From assembly GCF_001417775.1 (NCBI RefSeq), contig NZ_BBZJ01000028.1, forward strand, positions 220,303 to 284,302: 64,000 bases of DNA, in the 5' to 3' direction. Within the stretch, counting starts at the first letter, position 1, and each line of letters begins with the position of its first letter. The position numbers and the translations under genes are program-made. Below the pieces are notes generated by a model. It worked only from the letters and a program-made list of their open reading frames with translations. It did not search any database and had not been told where the DNA came from. The stretch comes from Streptomyces sp. TP-A0356 (GTDB lineage: Bacteria > Actinomycetota > Actinomycetes > Streptomycetales > Streptomycetaceae). Below, piece after piece: positions 1 to 7,988 of the stretch.

Positions 1-492
1 GTGGTCGACGTCGACAGCCGCATCGGGTCGCAGCGGGCCAGCGTGGCACGGGTGCGCGCCCTCATGGACAAGGCGGCCGATCTCAGTGACGTCGTCACCC
101 TGGAAGGGGAGTTGAGTTCGCGTGAGGCGGAGCTGGAGGCGTTGCTCGCCCGGCAGGCGTCCCTGAAGGACCGCGCCCGCCTGGCCACCATCACGCTGTC
201 GCTGTCCCCGACACCGGTGCGGAAGGCGGCCGGGGAGGACCGGCCGGGATTCACGGACGCGCTGGCGGGCGGCTGGCACGTCTTCGTGACGCTGCTGCGG
301 TGGCTCGCCCTGGCGTTGGGCGCGGCACTCCCCTTCGCGGTGCTCGCGGCGCTGCTGGTGCTGGTGTGGGTGCGGCTGGTGCGCACCCGGCTGCCGCGGG
401 GTACGGCCGCGGTGCCGGCGCCGACCGCACCGGGCCCGCTCCCGGGGGCCCGCACGGCGCCCGAGCACGAGGCGCGGGGCGAGCGGGACTGA
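1..492 (+). CDS. DUF4349 domain protein, C-terminal part
   Basis: The reading frame is open at the left window edge, so this is the C-terminal 163 residues of a longer protein. Residues 1-75 look like the end of a DUF4349 domain: a coiled-coil stretch rich in Glu, Ala and Leu (ADLSDVVTLEGELSSREAE region) followed by a beta-strand segment (ATITLSLSPT). Residues 95-128 form one strong transmembrane helix, and the tail is short, basic and then Pro/Ala-rich. Family members are usually secreted lipoproteins with an N-terminal lipobox, which would lie outside the window. The molecular role of DUF4349 is unknown. The family call is from pattern recognition. Confidence 0.75.
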   Translation: MVDVDSRIGSQRASVARVRALMDKAADLSDVVTLEGELSSREAELEALLARQASLKDRARLATITLSLSPTPVRKAAGEDRPGFTDALAGGWHVFVTLLRWLALALGAALPFAVLAALLVLVWVRLVRTRLPRGTAAVPAPTAPGPLPGARTAPEHEARGERD

Positions 493-519
493 AATGCCCG
501 TCCCCCGTAGCGTGTTCGT

Positions 520-1920
520 ATGAGCATGAGCCGTACGAGCCGTTCGCAGGAACGCCTGGTCGTGATCGGTGGCGACGCGGCGGGCATGTCCGCCGCGTCG
601 CAGGCGCGCCGTCTCAAGGGCCCCGACGAGCTGGAGATCGTGGCGTTCGAACGTGGCCACTTCTCCTCCTTCTCCGCGTGTGGCATCCCGTACTGGGTGG
701 GAGGTGACGTCGCCACCCGCGACGAGCTCATCGCCCGTACGCCGCAGGAGCACCGGGCGCGCGGAATCGACCTGCGGATGCGGACGGAGGTCATGGAGAT
801 CGACGTCGCACGCGGCCGCGTGCGCGCTCGGCACGTCGACTCCGGCGCCGAGGCGTGGACCTCCTACGACCGGCTCGTGATCGCGACCGGCGCCCGCCCG
901 ATCCGTCCCGACCTGCCCGGAGCCGACGCGCCGGGAGTGCACGGGGTGCAGACCCTGGACGACGGCCAGGAGCTGCTGGACACGCTGAGCGCCACTCGGG
1001 GCCGCCGCGCGGTGGTCGTCGGCGCCGGCTACATCGGTGTGGAGATGGCCGAGGCGATGATCAACCGCGGCTACGAGGTCACCGTCGTCAACCGCGGCAG
1101 CGAACCCATGGCCACGCTCGACCCGGACATGGGCCGGCTCGTGCACCGGGCCATGGAGGGCCTGGGCATCACCATGGTGAACGACGCCGAGGTCACCAAG
1201 ATCCTCACGGGCGAAGACGGCCGGGTCCGGGCGGTCGGGACGCAGGACGCCGAGTACCCGGCGGACGTGGTGGTGCTCGGCATCGGCGTACGACCGGAGA
1301 CCGACCTCGCGCGGGCCGCCGGGCTGCCCGTCGGTGACCACGGGGGGCTGCTGACCGATCTCGCGATGCGCGTGCGCGGTCACGAGAACATCTGGGCCGG
1401 CGGCGACTGCGTCGAGGTCCTCGATCTGGTCTCCGGACGCGAACGGCACATCGCGCTGGGCACGCACGCCAACAAGCACGGGCAGGTGATCGGCACCAAC
1501 GTGGGCGGCGGCTACGCCACGTTCCCGGGTGTCGTGGGCACCGCGGTGAGCAAGGTCTGCAACCTGGAGATCGCCCGTACGGGGCTGCGCGAGAAGGACG
1601 CGCGCCGGGCGGGGCTCCGGTACGAGACGGTCACCATCGAGTCGACCAGCCGCGCGGGCTACTACCCGAACGCCGCGCCCATGACGGTGAAGATGCTCGC
1701 CGAACGCCGCACCGGCCGACTGCTCGGCGTCCAGATCGTCGGCCGTGAGGGCGCGGCCAAGAGGGTCGACATCGCTGCCGTGGCACTGACCGCGGGTATG
1801 ACGGTCGAGGAGATGACGTCCCTGGACCTGGGCTACGCACCCCCCTTCTCACCGGTGTGGGACCCCATCCTGGTGGCGGCTCGCAAGGCGACCGCGGCGG
1901 TACGGAGGAACGCCGGGTGA
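520..1920 (+). CDS. FAD/NAD(P)-dependent disulfide oxidoreductase, CoA-disulfide reductase-like
   Basis: 466-residue flavoprotein of the pyridine nucleotide-disulfide oxidoreductase family. The N-terminus has a Rossmann motif (VVIGGDAAGMSAA, residues 14-26). The single redox cysteine is Cys54 in SFSACGIPYWVGG, the arrangement of CoA-disulfide reductases and NADH oxidases rather than the CxxxxC of glutathione reductases. A second Rossmann motif (VVVGAGYIGVEMAEA) binds NAD(P)H, the FAD-contacting segment NIWAGGDC follows, and the last third is the dimerisation domain. Likely role: reduction of CoA disulfide, a polysulfide or oxygen; the substrate cannot be decided here. No Shine-Dalgarno is visible, but TAGCGT lies 6 nt before the ATG, suggesting a leaderless transcript. 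An in-frame ATG two codons later is the alternative start. Confidence 0.85.
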   Translation: MSMSRTSRSQERLVVIGGDAAGMSAASQARRLKGPDELEIVAFERGHFSSFSACGIPYWVGGDVATRDELIARTPQEHRARGIDLRMRTEVMEIDVARGRVRARHVDSGAEAWTSYDRLVIATGARPIRPDLPGADAPGVHGVQTLDDGQELLDTLSATRGRRAVVVGAGYIGVEMAEAMINRGYEVTVVNRGSEPMATLDPDMGRLVHRAMEGLGITMVNDAEVTKILTGEDGRVRAVGTQDAEYPADVVVLGIGVRPETDLARAAGLPVGDHGGLLTDLAMRVRGHENIWAGGDCVEVLDLVSGRERHIALGTHANKHGQVIGTNVGGGYATFPGVVGTAVSKVCNLEIARTGLREKDARRAGLRYETVTIESTSRAGYYPNAAPMTVKMLAERRTGRLLGVQIVGREGAAKRVDIAAVALTAGMTVEEMTSLDLGYAPPFSPVWDPILVAARKATAAVRRNAG

Positions 1921-1957
1921 GCGGGAGCGACCCCCAGCAGCTCCCACGGCGCCCCGG

Positions 1958-2311
1958 TCAGGCCGTTTCGTGCTGCCCGTTCATTCCGTTGATCCGCTCG
2001 ATGGCCTGACGGGCCTGCTCGGCCGGCGGCCGGGACGGCAGGGACGACACGGACGCGCTGGACGGCATGGCGGTCTGCGGCGGCGTGGGCGGCGGCACGG
2101 CCGGCGGCTTCGCGTGGGCGGCCGGCCGCGCGGAGCGCAACCGGTGGCTGACGGCCTCGTCGAGGGTCACGGGACGCTGCATCTGGGAAGCCAGCCGGCC
2201 GGCCTCCTGGCCGAGCCGGGCAACGTCCTCCCAGGGCAGGTGGATCACGAGGGCGAGTTCGGCCTCACCGTCGGGCAGGGCGTGGATCGGAGGAGTAACT
2301 CGGTCGTTCAT
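1958..2311 (-). CDS. hypothetical protein with proline-rich tail
   Basis: 117-residue soluble protein that I do not recognise. I chose the ATG at 2311 because GAGGA lies at good spacing upstream; an in-frame ATG at 2341 has no such site. The first ~60 residues could form a small helical domain (LALVIHLPWEDVARLGQEAGRLASQM), followed by a Pro/Ser/Ala-rich linker and a short C-terminal helix (EQARQAIERINGMN). There is no signal peptide or membrane helix. It converges with the flavoprotein gene with only 37 nt between stops. Short proteins of this kind are common and uncharacterised in Streptomyces. Confidence 0.6.
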   Translation of the reverse strand: MNDRVTPPIHALPDGEAELALVIHLPWEDVARLGQEAGRLASQMQRPVTLDEAVSHRLRSARPAAHAKPPAVPPPTPPQTAMPSSASVSSLPSRPPAEQARQAIERINGMNGQHETA

Positions 2312-2436
2312 CGCCTGTTCCTCACGTCGTCCCCGCGACACGCCTTCCCCGCACCGCGGGCGGTTGAGGGGTCATACGCACACGCGGACCGCCGCGTTCA
2401 CCGATTCGCCCCGCCCATCCAGGGCACTACTTCCTT

Positions 2437-3261
2437 GTGGTCATCCCCGTGCATGACGTGAACCCGGTGCGCCGTACGCCCTATGTGACGTACGCGCTGA
2501 TCGCGGCCAACGTCGTCGTGTTCCTGCTCACCCCGGGCATAGCCGGCTCGGTGGCCGGCCAGAGCGACCTGTCCCAGCTGTGTCACCTCCAGGCCTTCCT
2601 GGAGCACTACGCGGCGGTACCGCGCGAGTTGGTCCATGACCAGCTGCCGCGGCTCGTTCCCACCGGGGACGTCGGCATCGGCCCGAACGGCCCGGGCTGT
2701 GTGGTGGCCCCGCCGACCTATCACAAGTCGCCGCCGCTGTCGATCCTGACCGCGATGTTCCTGCACGGCAGCTGGCTGCACCTGCTGGGCAACATGCTGT
2801 TCCTGCTGATCTTCGGCAACAACATCGAGGACCGCCTGGGCCACCTCCGCTTCGCCCTGTTCTATCTGGCGTGCGGGTACGCGGCCGCGTACGGCTTCGC
2901 GTACCTCAACGACACCTCGGGTGCCCCGCTGATCGGCGCGTCGGGGGCCATCGCGGGGGTGCTGGGCGCGTATCTGGTCCTCTATCCCAGGGCCAGGGTC
3001 TGGGTGCTGGTCCCGTTCCTGATCTTCCTGCCGCTGCGGCTGCCCGCGTGGATCGTGCTCGGCTTCTGGTTCGCGCTGCAGGCGATCTACTCGTCCGGGA
3101 ACGGTGTCTCGTCGGCCGGGACGGTGGCGTACGCGGCCCATGTGTTCGGCTTCGTCGTGGGCATGATCCTGGCCTGGCCGCTGCGTCCGGGGACCCCGCC
3201 GCCGCCGGAACCGCGCGGCCTGCTCTGGGGCAGGCAGGCGCGGGCCCGGCACGGTTGGTGA
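2437..3261 (+). CDS. rhomboid family intramembrane serine protease
   Basis: 274-residue polytopic membrane protein. The rhomboid catalytic dyad is present: Ser169 in GASGAIAG and His235 in AAHVFGFVVG. The loop and helix motif HGSWLHLLGNMLF (110-122), with conserved His and Asn, stabilises the oxyanion. About six hydrophobic segments are visible, the first at 18-32. A loop of ~65 residues between the first two helices contains Cys49 and Cys88, which could form an extracellular disulfide. Rhomboids cut substrates inside or next to the membrane; the physiological target is unknown. Start is the GTG at 2437. The stop lies 6 nt from the convergent hemE stop, so the two transcripts probably overlap. 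Confidence 0.92.
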   Translation: MVIPVHDVNPVRRTPYVTYALIAANVVVFLLTPGIAGSVAGQSDLSQLCHLQAFLEHYAAVPRELVHDQLPRLVPTGDVGIGPNGPGCVVAPPTYHKSPPLSILTAMFLHGSWLHLLGNMLFLLIFGNNIEDRLGHLRFALFYLACGYAAAYGFAYLNDTSGAPLIGASGAIAGVLGAYLVLYPRARVWVLVPFLIFLPLRLPAWIVLGFWFALQAIYSSGNGVSSAGTVAYAAHVFGFVVGMILAWPLRPGTPPPPEPRGLLWGRQARARHGW

Positions 3262-3267
3262 AGGCGC

Positions 3268-4335
3268 TCAGCGTGCCGTCTGTGTGTGGACGTACTCCAC
3301 GAGGCGGGTGAGGCTGTCCGGGTCGGTGGACGGCATCACGCCGTGGCCGAGGTTGAAGACGTGTCCTTCGAGACCGGCGGCGGCGTCGAGCACCTCGCGG
3401 GTCTTGGCCTCGACGGCCTCCCTGGGGGCGAAGAGGATCGCCGGGTCCAGGTTGCCCTGGAGGGCCTTGCCGGGGCCGACGCGGCGGGCGGCCTCGTCGA
3501 GCGGAACGCGCCAGTCGACGCCGACGACATCCGCGCCGGCCTCGCCCATCAGGCCGAGGAGCTCCCCGGTGCCGACACCGAAGTGGATACGGGGGACGCC
3601 GTATCCCTCGACGGCCCAGAAGACCTTGGCCGAGGCGGGCAGCACCGAGCGGCGGTAGTCGGCGGGGGCGAGGGCGCCGGCCCACGAGTCGAAGAGCTGG
3701 ACCGCCGAGGCGCCCGCCTCGATCTGGACCTTCAGGAAGGCGGCCGTGATGTCCGCGAGCCGGTCCACCAGGTCCGCCCACAGCCGCGGGTCGCCGTACA
3801 TGAGCGCCTTGGTGTGCTCGTACGTACGGGACGGGCCGCCCTCGATGAGGTAGCTCGCCAGCGTGAAGGGCGCGCCCGCGAATCCGATCAGCGGGGTCTC
3901 GCCCAGCTCGGCGGTGAGCAGCGTGATGGCCTCCGTGACGTACGAGACGTCCTCGGGGGTCAGGTCGCGCAGCTGGGCCAGGTCCGCGCGGGAGCGGATC
4001 GGGTGCTCGACGACGGGGCCGACGCCGGGCTTGATGTCGAGGTCGACACCGATGGCCTTGAGGGGGACGACGATGTCGCTGAAGTAGATCGCCGCGTCCA
4101 CGCCGTGTCGGCGGACCGGCTGCAGCGTGATCTCGGTGACCAGCTCGGGCCGCATGCAGGACTCGAGCATGGGGATGCCCTCGCGTACCTTGCGGTACTC
4201 GGGCAGGGAGCGTCCGGCCTGCCGCATGAACCACACCGGTGCGTGCGGAACGGGCTCGCGCCTGCACGCCTTGAGGAAGGCGCTGTCGTACGTCGCTGTC
4301 GGCTGGCCCGTCGCGGGGCGGTCATTGACACTCAC
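3268..4335 (-). CDS. hemE: uroporphyrinogen decarboxylase
   Basis: Cytoplasmic haem biosynthesis enzyme that removes four carboxyl groups from uroporphyrinogen III to give coproporphyrinogen III. The substrate-binding N-terminal signature is present (PVWFMRQAGRSLPEY), as are the Asp-containing YFSDIVVPL segment, the central GFAGAPFTLASY motif and a late FNLGHGV segment. I chose the GTG at 4335, giving 355 residues, the usual family length; extending upstream adds only low-complexity Arg/Ala sequence. The Shine-Dalgarno is weak. It is transcribed away from DUF3000, with ~280 bp of GC-rich DNA between the starts that carries the leaderless -10 of DUF3000 and otherwise nothing I recognise. Confidence 0.96.
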   Translation of the reverse strand: MSVNDRPATGQPTATYDSAFLKACRREPVPHAPVWFMRQAGRSLPEYRKVREGIPMLESCMRPELVTEITLQPVRRHGVDAAIYFSDIVVPLKAIGVDLDIKPGVGPVVEHPIRSRADLAQLRDLTPEDVSYVTEAITLLTAELGETPLIGFAGAPFTLASYLIEGGPSRTYEHTKALMYGDPRLWADLVDRLADITAAFLKVQIEAGASAVQLFDSWAGALAPADYRRSVLPASAKVFWAVEGYGVPRIHFGVGTGELLGLMGEAGADVVGVDWRVPLDEAARRVGPGKALQGNLDPAILFAPREAVEAKTREVLDAAAGLEGHVFNLGHGVMPSTDPDSLTRLVEYVHTQTAR

Positions 4336-4616
4336 GCCAAAGAGTCTCGCACGCCGTACGGACGGCCGGTCCCGGGGGCGACGCCGCCCCCGGCAGGTTC
4401 GCGGGGCTGCGCCATCGAGCGGCCCCGCCGCGTGGGCGCGGCCCGCCGGGGACGCCCCTCGGCGGCCGTACCACCGCGCTCCCGCGGCGCTACGGCTCAC
4501 GGCCGCCGCACCCACGGACACGCCCGAAGTCAAACCCCGCCGTTCCCGGCCAAACCGCCGGGGGCCACGGGTGTCTCTCCCTGCGAACGCGCTTTCCTCC
4601 CCTTAATCTTCCCCGC

Positions 4617-5285
4617 ATGGCTGCGGCTCAGGGACGACCGACGGACGGCGCTGGCGGAATGGACGACGCAGAGGAGGGGGAACGCGATGCGAGGGAGACT
4701 GCTCCGTTGCCGTTCCGCGCCGCGGTCGACGCGCTGAGGACCGCGCGGCTGCGGCCGGAGATCGAGATCGAGCCGACACGCCCCCCGCAGCGGCTCGCCC
4801 CGCACGCGTACGCCCTGGAGGCGGCGGTCGTCCAGGACGACGAGGACCTCGCCGACGGACGCCTCGTCCTGCTGCACGACCCGGCCGGGCACGACGCCTG
4901 GCAGGGCACCTTCCGTCTGGTCACGCTGGTGCGCGCGGAACTCGAACCGGAGATGGCCTCGGATCCCCTGCTGCCCGAGGTGTGCTGGTCCTGGCTGACG
5001 GGCGCCCTCCAGTCCCGCGGGCTGTCGTACGGCGAGCCGAGCGGCACCGTCACACGCGCGAGCTCCCACTACTTCGGCGGGCTCGCCTCACGGCCGGCCG
5101 CCTCCCAGATCGAGATCCGCGCCTCCTGGACACCCCGGGAGGGCCTGGGCGGCGTCCCGGACACGGCTGCCCATCTGGCCTCCTGGTGCGACCTGCTGTC
5201 CCAGGTGGCGGGCCTGCCCCCGGCGGGCCCGGGCGACTCCTCGGTGGTGTCGCTGCCGCAGCGCCGGGGGCCGCAGTCCCGCTGA
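4617..5285 (+). CDS. DUF3000 domain-containing protein
   Basis: 222-residue soluble protein of the actinobacterial DUF3000 family, recognised by its FRAAVDALRTARLRPEI start, the ALEAAVVQDDEDLADGRLVLLHDP stretch (residues ~64-87, two short motifs) and the C-terminal TAAHLASWCDLLSQVAGLPP. The function is unknown; it is usually found beside hemE and rnd in this genus. The first ~35 residues are a variable acidic tail. TAATCT lies 7 nt before the ATG and no Shine-Dalgarno is present, so the message is probably leaderless. Confidence 0.85.
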   Translation: MAAAQGRPTDGAGGMDDAEEGERDARETAPLPFRAAVDALRTARLRPEIEIEPTRPPQRLAPHAYALEAAVVQDDEDLADGRLVLLHDPAGHDAWQGTFRLVTLVRAELEPEMASDPLLPEVCWSWLTGALQSRGLSYGEPSGTVTRASSHYFGGLASRPAASQIEIRASWTPREGLGGVPDTAAHLASWCDLLSQVAGLPPAGPGDSSVVSLPQRRGPQSR

Positions 5286-5575
5286 CGCCGCCATACCTCC
5301 CGCGGCACGACCCACGTCAGTCCACGGTTGACGCTTCTTGCCATCTCTTTGTCGATACGGCCACTTTCGACCCCTTATCGACAACGGAGCGAACCGACTC
5401 GATCTTCGGCTGATCGCTCGCGCGTCCGAATTGCACGGATTGTTACTCACCAAATCGTGATCATTCTCTAAAGGAGCACGAGTTTGATGCCGAAGACGAC
5501 TGTGACCTTGAAAGCACGGTTCATCCCGGCTTCATCCCCGGCCGGCCCCGTCCCGCACCCCCTCCAGGAGGCCTG
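5286..5575. other. leader region of the response regulator with an overlapping ORF
   Basis: 290-bp region between DUF3000 and the response regulator, with lower GC than its surroundings between 5325 and 5485. It contains a TTGACG box near 5328 and a strong Shine-Dalgarno (AAAGGAG, about 5470) placed for an ATG at 5487. That ATG opens a 107-codon frame (5487-5810) overlapping the response regulator in another frame. The second half of that frame is clearly only the shadow of the regulator, so at most a short translated leader is plausible. Confidence 0.4.
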
Positions 5576-6238
5576 GTGTCCGTTCTCCTCGAGCAGCCCG
5601 CAAGCCTGGTCGCCTATCGCCCGAACAAGCCGACCGCCATGGTCGTCGTGGCCGACCCACGCGTCCGTTCCACCGTCACCCGCCATCTGTGGGCCCTCGG
5701 AGTGCGCGACGTCATCGAGGCGTCGTCGATCGCGGAGGCCCGACCCCGTATCGGCAACCCGCGCGACATCTGCGTCGCCGACGTCCACCTCCCCGACGGT
5801 TCCGGCCTGACCCTCTTGTCCGAGACCCGCGCCGCCGGCTGGCCCAACGGTCTCGCCCTGTCCGCCGCCGACGACATCGGCGCGGTCCGCAACGCCCTGG
5901 CGGGCGGTGTCAAGGGCTATGTCGTCACCGGCACGCGCACCAACGTCGGGCTCCCCACCCGACCCGGTGCCGCCCCCATCGGCGCCGCCGCCGCGCGTCT
6001 GCACCGCCGCCCCCCGGGTGCCCCGAGCCACCCGGGCGGCTATCGCGAGCTGTCGGGCCGCGAGGTGGAGGTGCTGCGCCTGGTAGCCGAGGGCCAGTCG
6101 AACAAGGCGATCGGCGTCTCCATGGGACTGTCCGCGCTGACCGTCAAGAGCCACCTCGCCCGCATCGCCCGCAAGCTGGGCACCGGCGACCGCGCCGGGA
6201 TGGTGGCGGTCGCCCTGCGCACCGGCATCATCCACTGA
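5576..6238 (+). CDS. orphan response regulator, LuxR-type DNA-binding
   Basis: 220-residue transcription factor. The N-terminal receiver domain (about 22-120) has Asp27, the likely phospho-acceptor Asp69 in VADVHLPDGSG and the Lys113 position in VKGYV. A Pro/Ala-rich linker leads to a LuxR helix-turn-helix at 157-218 (LSGREVEVLRLVAEG, then NKAIGVSMGLSALTVKSHL). The GTG start has AGGAGG 6-8 nt upstream. No histidine kinase gene is adjacent, so it is an orphan whose partner is elsewhere or which works without phosphorylation. The acidic pocket looks intact. It is conserved between DUF3000 and rnd in Streptomyces as I remember it. Targets are unknown. Confidence 0.9.
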   Translation: MSVLLEQPASLVAYRPNKPTAMVVVADPRVRSTVTRHLWALGVRDVIEASSIAEARPRIGNPRDICVADVHLPDGSGLTLLSETRAAGWPNGLALSAADDIGAVRNALAGGVKGYVVTGTRTNVGLPTRPGAAPIGAAAARLHRRPPGAPSHPGGYRELSGREVEVLRLVAEGQSNKAIGVSMGLSALTVKSHLARIARKLGTGDRAGMVAVALRTGIIH

Positions 6239-6392
6239 CCCGATCCCGCCGCCATGATCCCCGTCCGCATCGAGCCGCCGCCGACCCTTGCCAGGGTCTC
6301 CCCCACCCCGGGGCGCCCGCCGTTCCGCGTGGAATCGCGGACACCGCATTCCGCCGCCGCGTATGACACATGACCGGATTGCATCCCTCCAC

Positions 6393-6424
6393 CGCCCGTC
6401 GACGGAACGTTCCGTCGGCGGGCG
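6393..6424. promoter_or_regulatory. 32-bp near-perfect palindrome in front of rnd
   Basis: The core CGACGGAACGTTCCGTCG (6400-6417) is a perfect 18-bp palindrome. One mismatched pair (6399/6418) is followed by another 6 matching pairs on each side, giving a 32-bp dyad. It ends 15 bp before a TACCCT box (6440-6445) that sits 6 nt before the rnd GTG, so it would cover the -35 region. A dimeric or tetrameric repressor is the simplest reading. It could also fold as a terminator hairpin for the response regulator, but there is no loop or T-run. Confidence 0.6.
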
Positions 6425-6451
6425 TAGTCCATACACAGATACCCTTGACAG

Positions 6452-7729
6452 GTGACCGACGCCCAAGAGACCGCAGCAGACAGTCCACTGCGAACCACCG
6501 GAGGCGCCCCTCCGGACGACCTCGAAGCGGCGCCGATCCCCTTGCTCGAACCGCGAGACGGCATTCCGCCCGTGATCACCGACGAGGCCTCGCTCGCCCA
6601 GGTGATCGCCGCCTTCGCCGGTGGCACCGGCCCCGTCGCCGTCGACGCCGAACGCGCGTCCGGCTACCGGTACGGCCAGCGTGCCTACCTGGTGCAGATG
6701 CGCCGCGAGGGTGCCGGCACCGCACTGATCGACCCCGTGGCCTGCCCCGACCTCTCGGGCCTGGGCGAGGCGCTCTCGGGAGTGGAGTGGGTGCTGCACG
6801 CCGCCACCCAGGACCTGCCGTGCCTGCGGGACATAGGCATGGTGCCGGTCCGCCTGTTCGACACCGAGCTGGCCGGGCGCATCGCCGGGTTCCCCCGGGT
6901 GGGGCTCGGCGCCATGGTGGAGAGCGTCCTGGGCTTCGTCCTGGAGAAGGGGCACTCCGCGGTCGACTGGTCGACGCGGCCCCTGCCCGAGCCCTGGCTG
7001 CGCTACGCCGCCCTCGACGTCGAGCTGCTCGTCGACCTGCGGGACGCCCTGGAGAAGGAGCTGGACCGGCAGGGCAAGCTGGAGTGGGCCCAGCAGGAGT
7101 TCAAGGCGATCGCCTCCGCGCCGCCGGCCGAGCCGCGCAAGGACCCCTGGCGCCGTACGTCCGGGATGCACAAGGTGCGCCGCCGTCGGCAGATGGCGGC
7201 CGTCCGGGAGCTGTGGCAGACCCGGGACCGTGTCGCGCAGCGCCGGGACGTCTCGCCGGGCAAGGTGCTCGGGGACGCGGCGATCGTCGAGGCCGCGCTG
7301 GCGCTGCCGCCGAACGTGCACGCCCTGGCGTCGCTGAGCGGCTTCGGGCACCGGATGGGCCGACGCCAGCTGGAGCAGTGGCAGGCCGCGATCGACCGGG
7401 CCAGGTCGCTGCCCGAGGCGGAGCTGCCGCAGCCGGGCCAGCCGGTGGCGGGGCCCCCGCCCCCGCGGGCATGGGCCGACAAGGACCCGGCGGCCGCGGC
7501 ACGGCTGTCGGCGGCACGGGTCGCGGTGTCGACGCTGGCCGAGCAGCTGAACATGCCGCAGGAGAACCTGATCGCCCCGGACACCGTGCGGCGGCTGTGC
7601 TGGGAGCCGCCGAAGCCGGTGGACGGCGACTCGGTCGCCGCCGCCCTCGCCGGGTACGGCGCGCGGCCCTGGCAGATCGATCAGGTGACGCCGGTGTTGG
7701 TGACGGCGCTGTCCGTGAACGGTGCGTAG
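6452..7729 (+). CDS. rnd: ribonuclease D family 3'-5' exonuclease with HRDC domain
   Basis: 425 residues. The N-terminal DEDD exonuclease domain shows Asp65 and Glu67 (AVDAERASGYRYG), the second Asp motif (HAATQDLPCLRD) and the YAALDVELLVDL motif with Tyr and Asp. The HRDC domain follows at about 225-305 (RRRRQMAAVRELWQTRDRVA), and a C-terminal Ala/Pro-rich region ends in a further helical domain. Expected role: 3' trimming of tRNA and other structured RNA in the cytoplasm. The GTG at 6452 has no Shine-Dalgarno but a TACCCT box 6 nt upstream, indicating a leaderless message whose promoter overlaps a 32-bp palindrome. A terminator follows at 7785-7810. Confidence 0.92.
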   Translation: MTDAQETAADSPLRTTGGAPPDDLEAAPIPLLEPRDGIPPVITDEASLAQVIAAFAGGTGPVAVDAERASGYRYGQRAYLVQMRREGAGTALIDPVACPDLSGLGEALSGVEWVLHAATQDLPCLRDIGMVPVRLFDTELAGRIAGFPRVGLGAMVESVLGFVLEKGHSAVDWSTRPLPEPWLRYAALDVELLVDLRDALEKELDRQGKLEWAQQEFKAIASAPPAEPRKDPWRRTSGMHKVRRRRQMAAVRELWQTRDRVAQRRDVSPGKVLGDAAIVEAALALPPNVHALASLSGFGHRMGRRQLEQWQAAIDRARSLPEAELPQPGQPVAGPPPPRAWADKDPAAAARLSAARVAVSTLAEQLNMPQENLIAPDTVRRLCWEPPKPVDGDSVAAALAGYGARPWQIDQVTPVLVTALSVNGA

Positions 7730-7784
7730 CCGCCGTAGGTGTTCTGCCGTACGGCGGCGGATGGCTGGTGGCCGGTCGTGCGCT

Positions 7785-7810
7785 TCCGCGCGCCCCTTTG
7801 GGGGCGCGGA
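7785..7810 (+). terminator. hairpin terminator after rnd
   Basis: Inverted repeat TCCGCGCGCCCC / GGGGGCGCGGA around a TTT loop, 56 bp after the rnd stop. It is GC-rich and lacks a T-run, as is normal for Streptomyces terminators. Confidence 0.6.
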
Positions 7811-7907
7811 CGCGGGACAGCGACGTCGAGATCAGGCCAAGATCTTCGAAGGGCATGCACCGAAGGTGTGACCTTCACCGCTTGGGCCCTCGGGACTGGG
7901 CAGCTTG

Positions 7908-7946
7908 GTTACCCACAAGTAGCATGGTGCTGAGCGCGCGCTCAGC
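7908..7946. promoter_or_regulatory. fadAB promoter and operator region
   Basis: TAGCAT (7920-7925) fits the TANNNT -10 consensus and lies inside TTGGTTACCCACAAGTAGC, which has partial dyad symmetry (TAC...GTA). Directly downstream is GCTGAGCGCGCGCTCAGC (7929-7946), a perfect 18-bp palindrome that would cover the transcription start. fadA starts 43 bp later behind a clear Shine-Dalgarno. Binding by a TetR-type fatty acid regulator is inferred from the gene content only. Confidence 0.55.
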
Positions 7947-7988
7947 GCGTCGCAGCAGTGCCATCCCGCACCCTGGAGGAGAGCCATC

